Shown in pieces: positions 33,426 to 45,085 of a DNA stretch of 64,000 nucleotides. The stretch lies in contig NC_080673.1 of the NCBI RefSeq assembly GCF_030445035.2, positions 198,832,216 to 198,896,215 on the forward strand, in the 5' to 3' direction. The position numbers and the translations under genes are program-made. The notes beneath the pieces were generated by a model, which had not been told where the DNA came from, searched no databases, and saw only the letters and a list, made by a program, of their open reading frames with translations. Numbering within the stretch: the first letter of the stretch is position 1; each line of letters opens with the position of its first letter. This DNA is from Dasypus novemcinctus. Taxonomy: Eukaryota > Chordata > Mammalia > Cingulata > Dasypodidae.

Positions 33426-34474
33426 TATACATTTTAATATTTAATTTGGTACCTCAGGGATTTAGTCCCTGACTGACTGTTCATTAAGTTTATACCTGGC
33501 TAGTGTTATTACAGAAATTTACTTGAGTGCAAGGAGCTAAGAAAAATAAGCAATGCAATGCAAAATATGCCTTTCACATTCTTTGCAAGTTGGCTATGCA
33601 CTGGATGGTTTAGTCAATAGGAGTTTAGCCATTCTACCAAGAATATCAACCTGAGGCAAAAGTACAGGGCACTCTGTCTTCTCTGAGCCTGTGTCTTTTT
33701 CTAGGCATGGGTTCATGGCTTAGAAATTCACTCATGTACATAAATCTGAATGGCCCCTCTACTCTCTATGAAATAAACTTTCGCCCATCATGAGTGCTCT
33801 ACTGTATGTCTTGTAGCTGGTAATGCTTTGCCTCAGTCCACTTTTATTTAATTGTTTCTTACACTGCTGTAGATGTGAGCAAGCTGCTTCTGCCTACAGA
33901 GCAGGTTGTAGGAAATGAGCCAGGAAAGTGTTTCCTGGTTCAGTGCTCTAGGCCACCATCCAATAGATTGGTACTGACATAAAATAGGCACTTTCACTAT
34001 GTACATAAGCATTTTTCTGTTCACTTTGGAACTGGGCCAGTCACCCAAAATTAGACTGCTGGCCAACACCACACTATAACAGGGATGGATTGCGGTAGCA
34101 ACCAGCAAGGTACCTTGAGACTTTCCTACAGTTTTAAAGTTTAGTTTTCTGGATTTGACACATATCCAGTTACTGTAAGCATTTATCTCTTTGCCAGAAT
34201 TCTGAGGAAGATGACTTTGCCAGTTTTTCTCTAGTTGCTCAGATATTCTATTGGGGAACAGTGCCAGCCCTGGAGCATCTTGAGCTGCCATCTTTGTCAA
34301 CCAGCAGTCTGAAGACATATGTTTAAATCTTAATGAAAATGTTCAGGATATATGTTTCATTTCTTAGCTTTTCATTGGTAGACTTTACAAAAGGATACAG
34401 AGGGGGGTGCCTTCTGTTTGTCTAAAACATTGGTACATAATGAGAAGGCTAACTATAACAACTTTAACAAACGC

Positions 34475-34670
34475 CTTCCTTGCCATATATTTTACATCTG
34501 CTGGTCACTTTATTCTCACAACAGGCTAGGATAGACTATTATTTCCTTTACACAAATGAGGAAACAGAAGCACAGATGGGGTTAAATCAAGGAGTGGAAA
34601 GACCTGAGTTGAAACCCAGGGGCTTGTTTGATTAACATGTAAACTGTTAAATTATACTGCTTCTGAGAAA
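34475..34670 (+). repeat. MIR SINE fragment
   Basis: GCCATATATTTTACATCTGC, TTATTCTCACAACAGGCTAG, AAATGAGGAAACAGAAGCAC and GAGTTGAAACCCAGGGGC in MIR order. Confidence 0.75.
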
Positions 34671-34849
34671 GTTGTGAAAAGAGTTAATCACAATGGTTGG
34701 TTTCAATGTTTCTTCATGTACAGAGTATTTTTACCTTCCTGATCTCATTTGCATTTCCAGAGACTCTATGATGTGATTTAATGATCATTTTAGTAATTTT
34801 TTATATTAATGACTAGAGTACTCAGGGGAAGTATAAAAGAAAGATGGAT

Positions 34850-35075
34850 ATAACCTTCATTCAACAACTATTACATTCCTGTACTTTATAGAGCAAACTG
34901 GACTTGTTCTAATTCTAGAAGGGCAAAGATATTATAGTATTTGTTCAGCTTTGTAGATGGAAAAATACTCAAAAATGTTCAGTGACTTCCTCAAGTTACA
35001 AAACCATTAAGTGACAGAGACATGACTTGAATTCAGCAATTGGACACCAAGCACAGTCTTCTCTGTTATCAAAGA
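34850..35075 (+). repeat. MIR SINE fragment
   Basis: TTCAACAACTATTACATTCC, TTGTAGATGGAAAAATACTC, AGTGACTTCCTCAAGTTAC, GACTTGAATTCAGCAATTGG. Confidence 0.6.
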
Positions 35076-35755
35076 AACTTTGATAGCATTACTCAATGGT
35101 CTTGATAGAAAGAGAAGCAAGCTATTTTTCATGATATTCTAAAATATCCCTACATCAAGCCTGTTCTTTGGAAAGCTGGGTCTCTTTTGTGGTTTACCAA
35201 AGATATTATTTTTTTTATTACATTGAATCTACTGTTGAGTTGTTTGGGGGATGTTGCTTATTAAATCAGTGTCCTTTTCATAACAGCACATGGGAGGAAA
35301 ATCTTTCAGTACTCACCATGAGAATAAAAAGCCATGCCTCTTCTAATCAGCAAATTTGTTTATTATGATTTTCGGAAGCACTCGTTTCTGTCTTTGCTTT
35401 GCTAACTGAGAAATTCTGAACTGAATTTGTAGCCAATCTTTAGCACATAATCAGAAACTGATGAGTACCAAATAGTTGCTTGGCTTACAGGATGAACCAT
35501 TTGGGGCATGAACCATTAACTGAGACTATTTTACTATTCTAATTTTTCCTTTGCCTCAATTTCCTCATTAATAATATTCTTGTATAATATATGTAATTCT
35601 ATAGCTTCCTCTATAACCTTTTGGCATTTAGCTGGGTCAAATTCATGAAAAACAATATTTTCCCATGAAACAATCTACCTTGAGAAGCAAATCAGGGAAA
35701 GGGGCTGGCATTTCCTAAGTAGTCACCTAAAGAGATCATCTGTAAGGTAATGATG
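35076..35755. other. No recognisable feature
   Basis: Unique-looking AT-rich DNA with no sustained ORF. Confidence 0.45.
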
Positions 35756-35764
35756 ATAATAATG

Positions 35765-36015
35765 AACATAAATAATAATTAATTGATCATTTGATGTAGG
35801 CTTATGATGTGGCAGTTATGTTAAATGCTTTCTGTGAGTTCAATTCTCACAATAAACTTGGAGGTAGATGTCACCATCCCTTCTTACAAACGAAGAAGCT
35901 AAATATTAGAAATATCCAATATGTCCAAGGTCACCAACTATGTAGGGGAGGAGCTATCATTCCATCCCAGGTCTGCTTGCTTCCAGACTGCATGTTTTCT
36001 GCCACTAGGCTAAAC
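35765..36015 (+). repeat. MIR SINE fragment
   Basis: TTCAATTCTCACAATAAACT, GGAGGTAGATGTCACCATCC, CCAAGGTCACCAACTATGTA, CCATCCCAGGTCTGCTTGC. Confidence 0.7.
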
Positions 36016-36970
36016 TCCACCCATAGGTGGAATAGTTCTAACTCTTCAAAGGAGAAAAGCAGGAGGTGAGATAAGGAGGAGGGAGGTGATGCAAGGAGTG
36101 CTTAGTCACAGAGAAGGTTCCATTCAGGTCTCCTTTTTCAATTCTATTGCTTTCAGCCCCCTAAGATGGATGATGTGACTTGGTATATGTATTATATTCT
36201 CTACCATGCAGTATTGTTAATTTTAAAAGATGGGGGATTTATGACTTTGGCACAGTCCTGTTCTGTAGCTTCTGTAACTTCATTGTGAGGTTTCCCCAGG
36301 GAAGCAGCCCCAGAGAACTGCCATTTTTGTGGGGTCAGCACACTTTTAACTGAATTGACCCCAAAGAGGAATGAATAAGGCATGGTTGAAATGGCATCAA
36401 AGGCAATTGTCACTGCACCCAAGAGAAAATGGAAAAATGGTGACAGCATGGAATTTACTTTAAGTAGAGTTTCTCAGGTCAGGCAAGCAGCTGTCACTGC
36501 TAGCTCTGTCACATGGGGACAATTCACCTCACTTTCTTTGTCCATTGCAAAGAAATTATAATATACAAAGAAGCAAAAATACATTAAAATAACTATTATC
36601 TTACCCCACAAATGATTATTAGTACCAGATCATATCCTTCCAGATCTTTCTCTATGTCAATGAAATTGGAAAAAAAAAATTATACTCTGCTATTTTGAGA
36701 AGTATTTTTCTTTAAGAATATATTGTGAGCATCCATTCATGCCAATGAATTTTCCACTACAGCAGAGTCTAGTGATTGGTGGCTCATGGATCCCCCACCC
36801 CTCAATTCTGCATATTACCTTAACAGGCTAGTAATTAGACTTGATACCCCTCAAAAACAGCTTACCATTGGTGTTCTATAATAGGTCCACCTCACACACT
36901 ACCTGCCTGGCTGCTGTAGGCACCTGAGTTTGAGGGTTCCTCTGATTCACAACATGGGAAACACTTGAAT
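36016..36970. other. Unclassified DNA, part probably an old repeat
   Basis: The 36560-36760 segment (AGATCTTTCTCTATGTCAAT, then ATATTGTGAGCATCCATTC) resembles an old interspersed repeat often seen in mammals, but I cannot name it. The rest is unrecognised. Confidence 0.4.
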
Positions 36971-36971
36971 T

Positions 36972-37445
36972 CTATATGTCTTTCCTATTGCTGCTGTAAC
37001 AAATGATCCCAAACAGTGTCTTAAAACAACATACATTTACTAACTTACAGTTCTGAAGGTCAAAATCAATGTATTGGACCAATTTGTATTGAGCCAAAAT
37101 CAATGTATTGGGAAGACTGCTTTTTTCTGGAGGCTCTCAGGAATAATTTGTTTCCTTGACTTTCCATTTTCTAAAGGCTGCTGCATCCCTTGGCTCAAGG
37201 CCCCCTTCCTCCATCTTCAAAGCCAATGACATGTATCTCACTGACCCTTCTCTGTCACCACATCTCTTTCTCATATAACAACTGAGGAAGTTCTCCACTT
37301 TTAAGGGTTTATGTGATTAACCTGACACACCCAGATAATCCAGGATAATGTTCTCATCTCAAGGTCCTCAATCTTAATCACATCTACAATATCATAGTTT
37401 ATGAGAATCAGAACATGAATGATTTGGGGGGGGGCATAAATGGCA
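36972..37445 (-). repeat. MLT1-type MaLR LTR fragment
   Basis: Plus strand reads a reversed MLT1: TTGCTGCTGTAACAAATGAT, TTAAAACAACATACATTTAC, TTACAGTTCTGAAGGTC, TTTTCTGGAGGCTCTCAGG, GGCCCCCTTCCTCCATCTTC, CCCAGATAATCCAGGATAAT. Both ends are close to those of the family. Confidence 0.8.
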
Positions 37446-37447
37446 CA

Positions 37448-37604
37448 CCATAGTATAGTATGGCTGTCATTGTTTAATCAGCCCCCATGTAGGAATGTAT
37501 ACCATTGTATTATACGGCTGCCACTTGTTTAATAAACCCCCTATTTATAAATGGTATACCACTGTATTGTTTGATTGTCATATTTAATCAGTCTCCTATT
37601 TAGG
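37448..37604. repeat. Degenerate tandem repeat, about 57 bp, nearly three copies
   Basis: Units start ACCATAGTAT (37448), ACCATTGTAT (37501) and ACCACTGTAT (37558), each followed by a GGCTGTCA-like string, TTTAAT and a CCCC(A/T)AT(G/T)TA-like block. Similarity is obvious but imperfect. Confidence 0.7.
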
Positions 37605-37744
37605 CTGCCACCAACTTTTGTTTTATAAACAATCCCTCAATAATTATTACTGTAATTAAGTCTTTGCTTAGTTCTATTGTTTCCTTAAAAGATTTGGGAT
37701 TTCTAGATTAAAGCATGTGCCCATTGGTAAAGCTTTTCCACATT

Positions 37745-37870
37745 CAGAGTTCCAAAAACTTTTCTTGAGTATCTACTTTGTGCCAAGCATTGCTCTAATC
37801 AGCAGGGATTTATTAGCAAACAAAATAGACTAAAATATCTCTGCTCGAGTAGAAATTATATTCTGTGGGA
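37745..37870 (+). repeat. L2-like fragment
   Basis: TGAGTATCTACTTTGTGCCA, AGCATTGCTCTAATC, then GCAAACAAAATAGACTAAAA and AGTAGAAATTATATTCTG follow the order of an L2 3' end. Confidence 0.55.
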
Positions 37871-38174
37871 TACCAATGGTTAGTTGCCTTTTAGGAATTG
37901 TTAAACTGCTTTTGCTACTAATTGCCTTTCTTTATCTCTATTTTAGGGAGCCAGCTTTGATTCTGTTTGTGTATTTGAATGTGTGTGTGTGCGTCTTAAA
38001 AAAGACATTTATTTCAACATATGGTCGGCAATCATTTAAGGTGGAATATAGCGGAAAATTACTTAAGCTCAGAAACCCAAGGCCCTGTGCTACCAGTATG
38101 AACTTGGAAACAGCTCCTCATTCTTATAGATCTTCATGGTAATAAGAGTAATTTGTCTAGGTATATTTCTGATC

Positions 38175-38340
38175 ATTTTACACAAATATCTCAGTTCTCA
38201 CAGCAACTCTGTGAGTTGAATACTTTAAAGAATACCAATATATAGATAAGAAAACTGAGTCAAATAGAGGGTAAGTAACCTGCCCAAGATCACACAACTA
38301 AGAAGTGAAGGAGTCAGGATTCGAACAAGATCAATCTGAC
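38175..38340 (+). repeat. MIR SINE fragment
   Basis: CTCACAGCAACTCTGTGAG, GATAAGAAAACTGAGTC, AAGTAACCTGCCCAAGATCA and CAGGATTCGAACAAG in MIR order. Confidence 0.8.
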
Positions 38341-38919
38341 ACCTGTAAATATATCTATAACCATCTTAACTGTATTCTGGACATAGCTTGGCTTACGTTT
38401 AAATTATAGGCAATGTGAATCATACAGATGACCTTGTAACTCTTTTTTGGTTATCGACAGGAAGCTCAGAGGACCTTAGGGAGAACATTTCTATCACCTC
38501 AGTGTTCCTATCTGGATGATGGAATTTAGGCTTTATTTTACATTTTCTCTAATATCTTTATTTTTTTTAGAAAATCTTACCATATTGCCTTCAGTCTTTT
38601 AAGCCACTTTCAAATAACAGCCTGTCTAATTGCTAAAATCTGTGAAAACACAGCCTAAGAAAATTCTCTGGAGAGGAGATGTGGCTTGCCTAAGGCGTTG
38701 GTGGCTTATGGCAGGTGCAGGGTTAGGGCCTAACCAGGCAGGACGACCAGTTCAGTGGAGTCCCTTCACGATGGTGCCCCAAGACAGGAGAAAACTCCTT
38801 GGAACCCATGAGCTAGACACTCTGTCCAAGCTGCTTTGTTACAGGACCTGGTGCCTCCAGGAACTCACCAACTGGCAAAATTACTAAAGTGGAAAAGAAA
38901 GAGAGAGAATAATGGAAAA
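38341..38919. other. Unclassified DNA
   Basis: The 38660-38900 part is richer in GC than its surroundings and holds an 85-codon frame (38630-38887, plus) with no recognised motif. Confidence 0.4.
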
Positions 38920-39075
38920 ACTATAGGCTTTGGTAATATTTCACTTACTAGCTGGGTGACCTGGGGTAAATCCCTTAACCACGTGGGACTCACTCAGTTC
39001 CTTACCTGTGAATTGGGAATGTTGACCCCATAGGTAGTTTATGAGGACCCGATCCAATGTTCTGCACGGTGTAGA
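38920..39075 (-). repeat. MIR SINE fragment
   Basis: Reversed MIR on the plus strand: TTACTAGCTGGGTGACCTGG, GTAAATCCCTTAACC, GGTAGTTTATGAGGACCCGA. Confidence 0.8.
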
Positions 39076-39447
39076 CTAGCCCCTTCCTAACACCCTTGTT
39101 TTTACTGTACAGCTAATTGCCAAGGCGTCTCTGCTACAGTGGACTCGTGGGGAAGCGCTCTGATGCTGATGATGAATTAGAGCTGAGCTTTCCTCATTCT
39201 CCACTGCCTTACTCCAGGGCCAAATGAATGACAGAGCTGCGAAAGAGAAGACAAAAGCTGCCCGAGGGTACAGGAGTGCAGACCGCTGGGACAGGATGAT
39301 CGTCCACTCTCCAATCAGCTCTGTCATCATCTCGGTCTGCCTTTTTTGACTAAAGAGACTTGGGGAGTTTTGAATGCTCCAGCCATCAGCCTGGTCAGCT
39401 TAACATGTTTGTCTCTTCTTAACCCGCTCTGTCTTTGCTGCTGTTAG

Positions 39448-39691
39448 GACAGGATGTGTGAAAATTCGAACAGCACCAATGACCAGGGCCCAACAGTTTA
39501 TCAAACAAAAGCTGACATTTCGTCTGGATCATTTTACATCTCTCTGAAGCACTGTTTACACAAAGAGCACAGACAGATTCTCCTTGACTTCACTGAGATT
39601 TATTTCCCGGCTTTGCTATCAGATTGGGGGTCTGGAGCAAGCACTGGCCTAGGGTTCACATTCCAAAGGGGCTGTGTGTGCCCTGCACAAG
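39448..39691 (+). other. Exon-like segment with good splice sites and an open frame
   Basis: A pyrimidine-rich stretch ends in CTGCTGTTAG at 39447, and 244 nt later CACAAG is followed by GTGAGT at 39692. One frame (with an ATG at 39454) stays open through the whole segment and beyond to 39795. The translation (it includes the string LLDFTEIYFPALL) matches no family I know. No partner exon is visible nearby. It could be an unannotated coding or lncRNA exon, or chance. Confidence 0.25.
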
Positions 39692-39879
39692 GTGAGTGCC
39701 CCAGTGGCCTGCATCCCTCCTTCCTTACCACAATCACAGATGTTGGGTCCCGTGACTGCTGTTGCACTGGAGAAGAGCCTGAGCCTCCAAAGTGAGTCAC
39801 TCACCCGAGTTTCCCACCAGAAAGTGTCAACTAGGGTTTGATTCCCAGTGGGTCACTTTCTTCCCTATTGAATTCTCCT

Positions 39880-40015
39880 GGCCTGCAGACATAGAGCACA
39901 GATTCTAATCTTGACTGCCCTGCTTAACAGCTGGGTGAGCCTGGGTCAGCAGCACAGACTCACTCTGAGCTTGTTTCTCACCTGCACGTATGAAATCACT
40001 GTCCTGGCCCTGATC
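39880..40015 (-). repeat. MIR SINE fragment
   Basis: Reversed MIR: CACAGATTCTAATCTTGACT, TAACAGCTGGGTGAGCCTGG, CACTCTGAGCTTGTTTCTCA. Confidence 0.6.
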
Positions 40016-40109
40016 ACTTCTGAGGTCCCCGTGTAACACAGTCAAGATAAATAGGACGACCATATTATTTGTTGCCAAACCCAAGTGTCAAAGGCGCTCA
40101 AGACCACCC

Positions 40110-40500
40110 CTACATTTAGAGATTTGATAGAAGGATTCACAGGACTTGTACCCACAGCTAAGATGTATTATAGCAACGTAGTTAGGATATAAAGCTGGAT
40201 CATCAGGGAAAAAGGACACAAGTTGAGTCTGGAGGAATCCATGCAACGGCCCCTAATGCTCTCTCCCTCTATGATGGGTCATGCAGTGTGCACTCTTCCT
40301 CAGGGACAAACATACAGCAGTATGAGTGTGATGTCTCTGCTCAGGATAGCCCCTTAGAGCTAGGATTTTAACTGAGGTCTGATGGTGTAGACCCCCTCTG
40401 CCGAGTACATCAATACTCCAGACTCCCAAAAGGAAAGCAGGTGTTTCATGTAAAATACCTAGTTTTCCCAGTCTAGGTTCAGAAAGCCGCACCAATGGGG
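40110..40500. repeat. Possible old ERV LTR fragment
   Basis: The order GGATTCACAGGACTTG, AAGATGTATTATAGCAACG, CAGGGAAAAAGGACACAAGT resembles an LTR of an ancient mammalian ERV whose name I cannot fix. No termini are visible. Confidence 0.35.
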
Positions 40501-40501
40501 C

Positions 40502-40529
40502 GGGGGGGGGGGGGGGGGGGGTTGGGGGG
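40502..40529 (+). repeat. Poly-G run
   Basis: Twenty consecutive G, TT, then six G. This may be a true homopolymer or a sequencing or assembly artefact. Confidence 0.85.
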
Positions 40530-41020
40530 AAGTTTTATATCATGTAGGGAACTGCATCCTGCAACTGTTCTCAGATGTCAGCCAAGGCCAACCTTGCAAA
40601 CAGGAATTTCTAAGGCTAGCAGACTGCAACTGCTATGGTAACTCTTCTGTAAACCAGGATGCTACTGAGAGTGAAAGGAGTTGCATATAGAATGGTATTC
40701 TAGGACAACAGGGTCAATCAGGTTATCCCAGGCAAACCACAGCTCATCCAGAGTTTTGACTGAAAAACTGCAATGAACCACTGCATTGCCTTCAGAGGGT
40801 CCCAGTTCCCAAATCTGTCTTTACTAGTCCAATCTAACTAGTATTCTCGTGATGGGCAATTTTCAAAATTGAGTTCTGATTTCACGTGAGCTTTATCCAA
40901 AGAGAATTCCCACATCAGGAGCTTAAGCAGAAATGAGACATTGTATTTAGGGAAGCAGGAAGTCTAAAATTAAGGCATTACTTAATTGGTTCTGAAGGTA
41001 CTTAATTAGAATTTCTGTTT
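40530..41020. other. No recognisable feature
   Basis: Unique-looking DNA between the poly-G run and an L1 tail. Confidence 0.4.
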
Positions 41021-41024
41021 GGAG

Positions 41025-41395
41025 TGAGTGACAGAAAAGTAAGTTTGGTAATGGATGATGGTGATGGCAGTACAAAACTATGAAAATAATTAACACCAAT
41101 GACATGTATACTTGAAAGTGCAAATGGAACTATTTTGGTTGTATATATGTTACCAGAATAAAAATTTTAAAATCCCACAGAACTGTATAACATGAAGAGT
41201 GAAACCTAATGTAAACTATGGACTAAACTTAATATAAATATAATAATACTGTTTCATCAATTGTAAGAAAAGGTACCATACTAATGCAAAATATTAATAA
41301 GGAAAACTGTGTTTGGGGGTCATGGTATGGAAGCTAACTTTTTGCATGATTTTTTAAATAAACCTACAATTGCTCTAATTTAAAAAAAAGCATTA
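41025..41395 (+). mobile_element. Old L1 3' UTR end (L1M type)
   Basis: GTTGTATATATGTTACCAGAATAAAA, split here by position (41138-41163), then the CCTAATGTAAACTATGGACT and TTTCATCAATTGTAAGAAAA phrases of L1MA/L1MB 3' UTRs, ending in an A run at 41383-41390. Confidence 0.75.
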
Positions 41396-42176
41396 GTGAA
41401 AAATAGATTCACTTTGTTATGTGTTTTGCATTTGGATGTGCATCTTTAACTTTGACAATGTATTCAAATTACCATGTTTGAATTTTAATATTGGAAACAG
41501 CCTGGCAAAGAGGTTTATTAATTAGTATTTCTAGCTAGCTACAGCCCACTAAGTCTGTTGCTTGTTAAAGGCAATATAGTTTTGAGTTCATATGGATTAA
41601 AAATAATGAGCAGAATTCGTCTTCAGTTCATTAACGCAGTTGTCAGTACTCTTGGACAGGTGGCCAAATGATGCATCTGACGGCCACAGATGAAGCTGCC
41701 ATGCGCAGGGAAATCCCCCTTCTGAGGTCTCTCTGTCTTATCCATTCTTGTCACACTTCTCAGCAATGTGCTCTGTAATTCTCTGATCTTTTGACATTGT
41801 CGTTTCCTGGTAAAAGAAATTTAATCAAAATATGTATGCTGGAATTTTATTTAAGCAGAAATAATGACACACATAAGTTCGGGTTTCTGTGAGAGCATTT
41901 CCATCAGAAATGTGCATAATCTCAAATCTGGCCTCTCTGTGGGAACAAGCCAACCCCTAGGGGAGCGGGCTGGGTGGAGCTTGGCTTTCTTTCCCTCTTT
42001 GGTCCTACAGAGTTCTGCACTTGGCCTCAGGCCCAGAGAAGAAGCCAAAGCTGAGGGACCATCCCCATGCATGCTCTGCTTTTTCAGAAGCATTTCTGCC
42101 TTACACCCCTCTGCCAGCCCAGCCTTTTAGGGAGAATTAAATAAAATTGTATGTAAGTGAAATATATACATCTCAT
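41396..42176. other. Unclassified DNA
   Basis: Overlapping ORFs on opposite strands at 41851-42130 with no known motif. Nothing else recognised. Confidence 0.4.
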
Positions 42177-42575
42177 TACATATGGTGGGTTGAAGGTGGG
42201 TCCCCAAAAGAGAAGTCCACACCCCAAACCCCAGAACATGAACTTTTTTGGACAAAGGGTCTTTGCAGGTAAAATTAAGTTAAAGATCTCAAGATATGTG
42301 TTATTATAAGAGAAAGGCAGAGGAATATTTGAGACAGTGGAAAGGGAAGGCCATGTGAAGAGGAGGCAGAGATTGGAGTGACAGAGCCCAAGCGAAGGAA
42401 AGCTGCTAGAAGAGGCAGGAAAGGATTCTCCCCTGGAGGCTTCAGAGGTGTCCCTGCCAACATCTTGACTTCTAATTTCTGATCTCCAGAACTGTGAAAG
42501 CATTAAATCCCTGTTGTATTGAGTCACTAAGTTTGTGATAATTTGTTACTGCAGCTACAGGAGAGAAATACTCTA
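42177..42575 (+). repeat. MLT1-type MaLR LTR
   Basis: Forward MLT1 order: TATGGTGGGTTGAAGG, GGGTCTTTGCAGGTAAAATT, AGGCCATGTGAAGAGGAGGC, CTTCTAATTTCTGATCTCCA, AGAACTGTGAAAGCATTAAA, GTTACTGCAGCTACAGGAGA. The minus-strand ORF at 42084-42527 is a shadow. Confidence 0.8.
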
Positions 42576-43004
42576 TGTATTTACAAAAGCATATCTAAAC
42601 CCAGCACAGGCCTGGGCACACAAAGCATATTCAGCAAATGGGGTTCCTTGCTCTACTACCTGTCCTGACCTGCCTCAGTTCCCCAGAGCAAAACTGGCTC
42701 TCAGAAGTCAGCACCCTCCTGCATCAAGTGCCCCTCATCCAATTTCAGTGCTTGCACCAAGAGCTCCCTTTACAAGTCTCTTCTCCCCGGCCTCCTTCTA
42801 GCAGTGAAAGAGGATACAGACAACTCTGAACCAGGATTTAAGGAGTGTCTCTAAGAACCACCAGGCTTTACCCTAAACATGAAACTCAAAGGCACTCACC
42901 CGCAGACCAATAAGGACCAAAGACGAGGACCCATGGGCTAAAAAGTCCTTAGACAATTACATATAGTGTCAATGACCTCAAATGTGGTCCTGCAAATTGG
43001 TACA
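42576..43004. other. Unclassified DNA
   Basis: An 88-codon frame at 42535-42801 begins inside the LTR and has no known motif. Confidence 0.4.
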
Positions 43005-43220
43005 CTTGCACGCTCTTGCCATGTGCTGGGCTGTAACCTAAGCTCTTTTTATATAATCACTCATTTAATCCACACAATATTTTTTTTTCCTGAAATAACT
43101 ACCATTATTATCCCATCCTATGCAGAAGAAACTGAGGCACAAAGAGGTTACAGAGCTTGTGTGCTGGTGTGGATATCTTGGCATCTGGCTCCTAAGTCTG
43201 ATTCTGAACACTTCAGTAGA
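43005..43220 (+). repeat. MIR SINE fragment
   Basis: GCTCTTGCCATGTGCTGGGC, TCATTTAATCCACACAATA, AGAAGAAACTGAGGCACAAA, GAGGTTACAGAGCTTG. Confidence 0.8.
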
Positions 43221-44864
43221 CTGTGTGAATAACAGGCAGGCCTCAGCATATTCCAGTCCTCTCTCACTCCTAAACATTTTCCAATGATTTATTTGTTGTT
43301 ATTTTTTTCTCCTCTTAATCACACAAGAGCTGCTCACTTGGAAACTGGCTTAAAAACAACAGAAAATTTTTGGCATCGACTGCTAAAGAGACATCAAATG
43401 GAAGCAAATATATTGATGGTAATGTTTCCTGTGGGGAACTCTAAATATTTTTGAAATATAATGCAATCTTCTACAATGACCTTTTCCAAACTTCCAGAAA
43501 AAAAATTTAAAAAGAGGGAAAAATCAGTAAGAGCTCTTTTATCATTTTTGAGTTTTATTGACTCCAGGGTTTGGAAAGTTATTAAGGACCTCCTATCTGG
43601 TGGGCTTGTTGGGAGTCACAATTATATATTTATCATGTGTTTTTATTTATTTATTCCTTTGCTTCCTCTAACAGGGTCATATAGAATCAATAGGGCTAAG
43701 AGAGGGAAACCTTGTCCTACTTGGTTTCCACGAAGAGAGATTTTTTCCTAAGCATATTAGATTCTTTCTCTGCTCTTCTTATTCTTTCCTGAGGAGGCAG
43801 AGTGGTTTGCCAGGTTGTTAGTTTTGGGAAGAATAAGACAGGTGTGTTCAGCTCAACTCAGTCCCATACCCCTTTTCGTCTTGGTCCTTGCTGCCTTCAG
43901 AAAGCTCTTGTAGCTCTTCTATACTCCAGTTTTATCTGCCAATGCACTGCATGGAGAAACCTGCCAGTGGTATAAGTTTTTAATACCCTTCATTAAAGCT
44001 TGGTGCACAAACATGCAGCCCAGAAATATCAGAGTGTTGCAACTCTGGAGGCAATCCTCAGTCAATGTGGGGAGACAAGTAGTAGACAGAGGTTCCAGCT
44101 TCCGTCTTTCAAGTGACAATTCTTCAAGGCCTGTTCTATTTTTTCAGAGGAACTGAAGCAATCAAGTCCCTCTTGCCATTAGCAGTGGCCTCAGTAAAAA
44201 ACCTTTTTGTCAGTTTTTCCTTCTTTCCAGTCTCATCCTCCATACTTCCTCATTTATGCTTACTGGAATCACCGCTCAAATAATCTACCTGCACCCAGGT
44301 CCTTGTCCCAGGCTTTGATTTGGGGGAAAGCCAAACTAAATTCTACCCTATTAGAATTAGCAATCAAGTCATTTTGCTCTACTCTAAGCTAAGCCCCCCA
44401 TCTTCTATCACCAATAAAAATTCTGTTTTTTGCCTCCTAATGTATCTGGATTTATTTCTTAGATTGTTCAGATCTAGAAGGGGAAAACTTATGCTCTTCT
44501 GGAGGAAACCCATAGACCTCAGGGTGCAGCACCGATTAATACTCACATGGTATTTTATCGTTTGTAAAGTACCCTGTACCTGAAATTTCAGGTGTGAGGA
44601 GGAAGGCACAAAAAGGGTCCCAGCAAGGTCACTCCTTACCATCTCATTCATGTCACAAGTTTATCTGAGCAAGCATTAAATAAGTTAATAGATATTTAAG
44701 AAAGGATGTCACCTTCACAATGCTCATGTTAAGCTAGAAGGACAGGGATAGGAAAGTGTAAATTATTAATTTGGGGGAAAAAATTATGTGTGTTTTAAGT
44801 TCCCAATGTGAGATGCAGAGATATTCCTAAGGGGTGAGTTGAGACTCCACATACCATACACTTG
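43221..44864. other. Unclassified DNA, no gene supported
   Basis: Several ORFs of 60-96 codons in both strands (for example 43461-43751 plus, 44379-44651 minus), none with a recognised motif or supporting signals. No repeat identified. Confidence 0.4.
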
Positions 44865-44980
44865 ACCTTCGGTCCTGTTTGAAATCTGGCTCTATCACTT
44901 ACTAGTTGTATGATCTTAGATAAGTTGCTTGATATCTTTAGGTTCTCCATTTCTCATCTGGAAAATGAGCACAAACATCA
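44865..44980 (-). repeat. MIR SINE fragment
   Basis: Reversed MIR: GAAATCTGGCTCTATCACTT, CTAGTTGTATGATCTTAG, TCCATTTCTCATCTGGAAAA. Confidence 0.75.
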
Positions 44981-45085
44981 TACCAGAATTCTCCAAATTT
45001 GGGTAAAGAATGACTATAAGAAATAGACAAAACAGGTAGTAAAGTGCCCCACTCACTTTAAGCCTCTCAGTAGAGCCAGCAAATT

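Larger units (their letters stand above)
27486..34318 (-). mobile_element. Old, nearly full-length L1 (about 6.8 kb)
   Basis: On the minus strand: a 5' UTR from about 34309 (YY1-like AAAGATGGCAGC at 34284-34295) to 33430, ORF1 remnant, ORF2 remnant, and 3' UTR ending near 27495-27530 in T-rich (A-rich in sense) DNA. TGAAGACAT at 27486-27494 and 34310-34318 is a probable 9-bp target duplication. The conventional length contrasts with the 9.6-9.9 kb lineage elsewhere in the window. A U1 retropseudogene (28078-28249) has inserted into it. Confidence 0.8.

Noticed and set aside
42084-42527. 147-aa minus-strand ORF
   Set aside because: Antisense of an MLT1 LTR.
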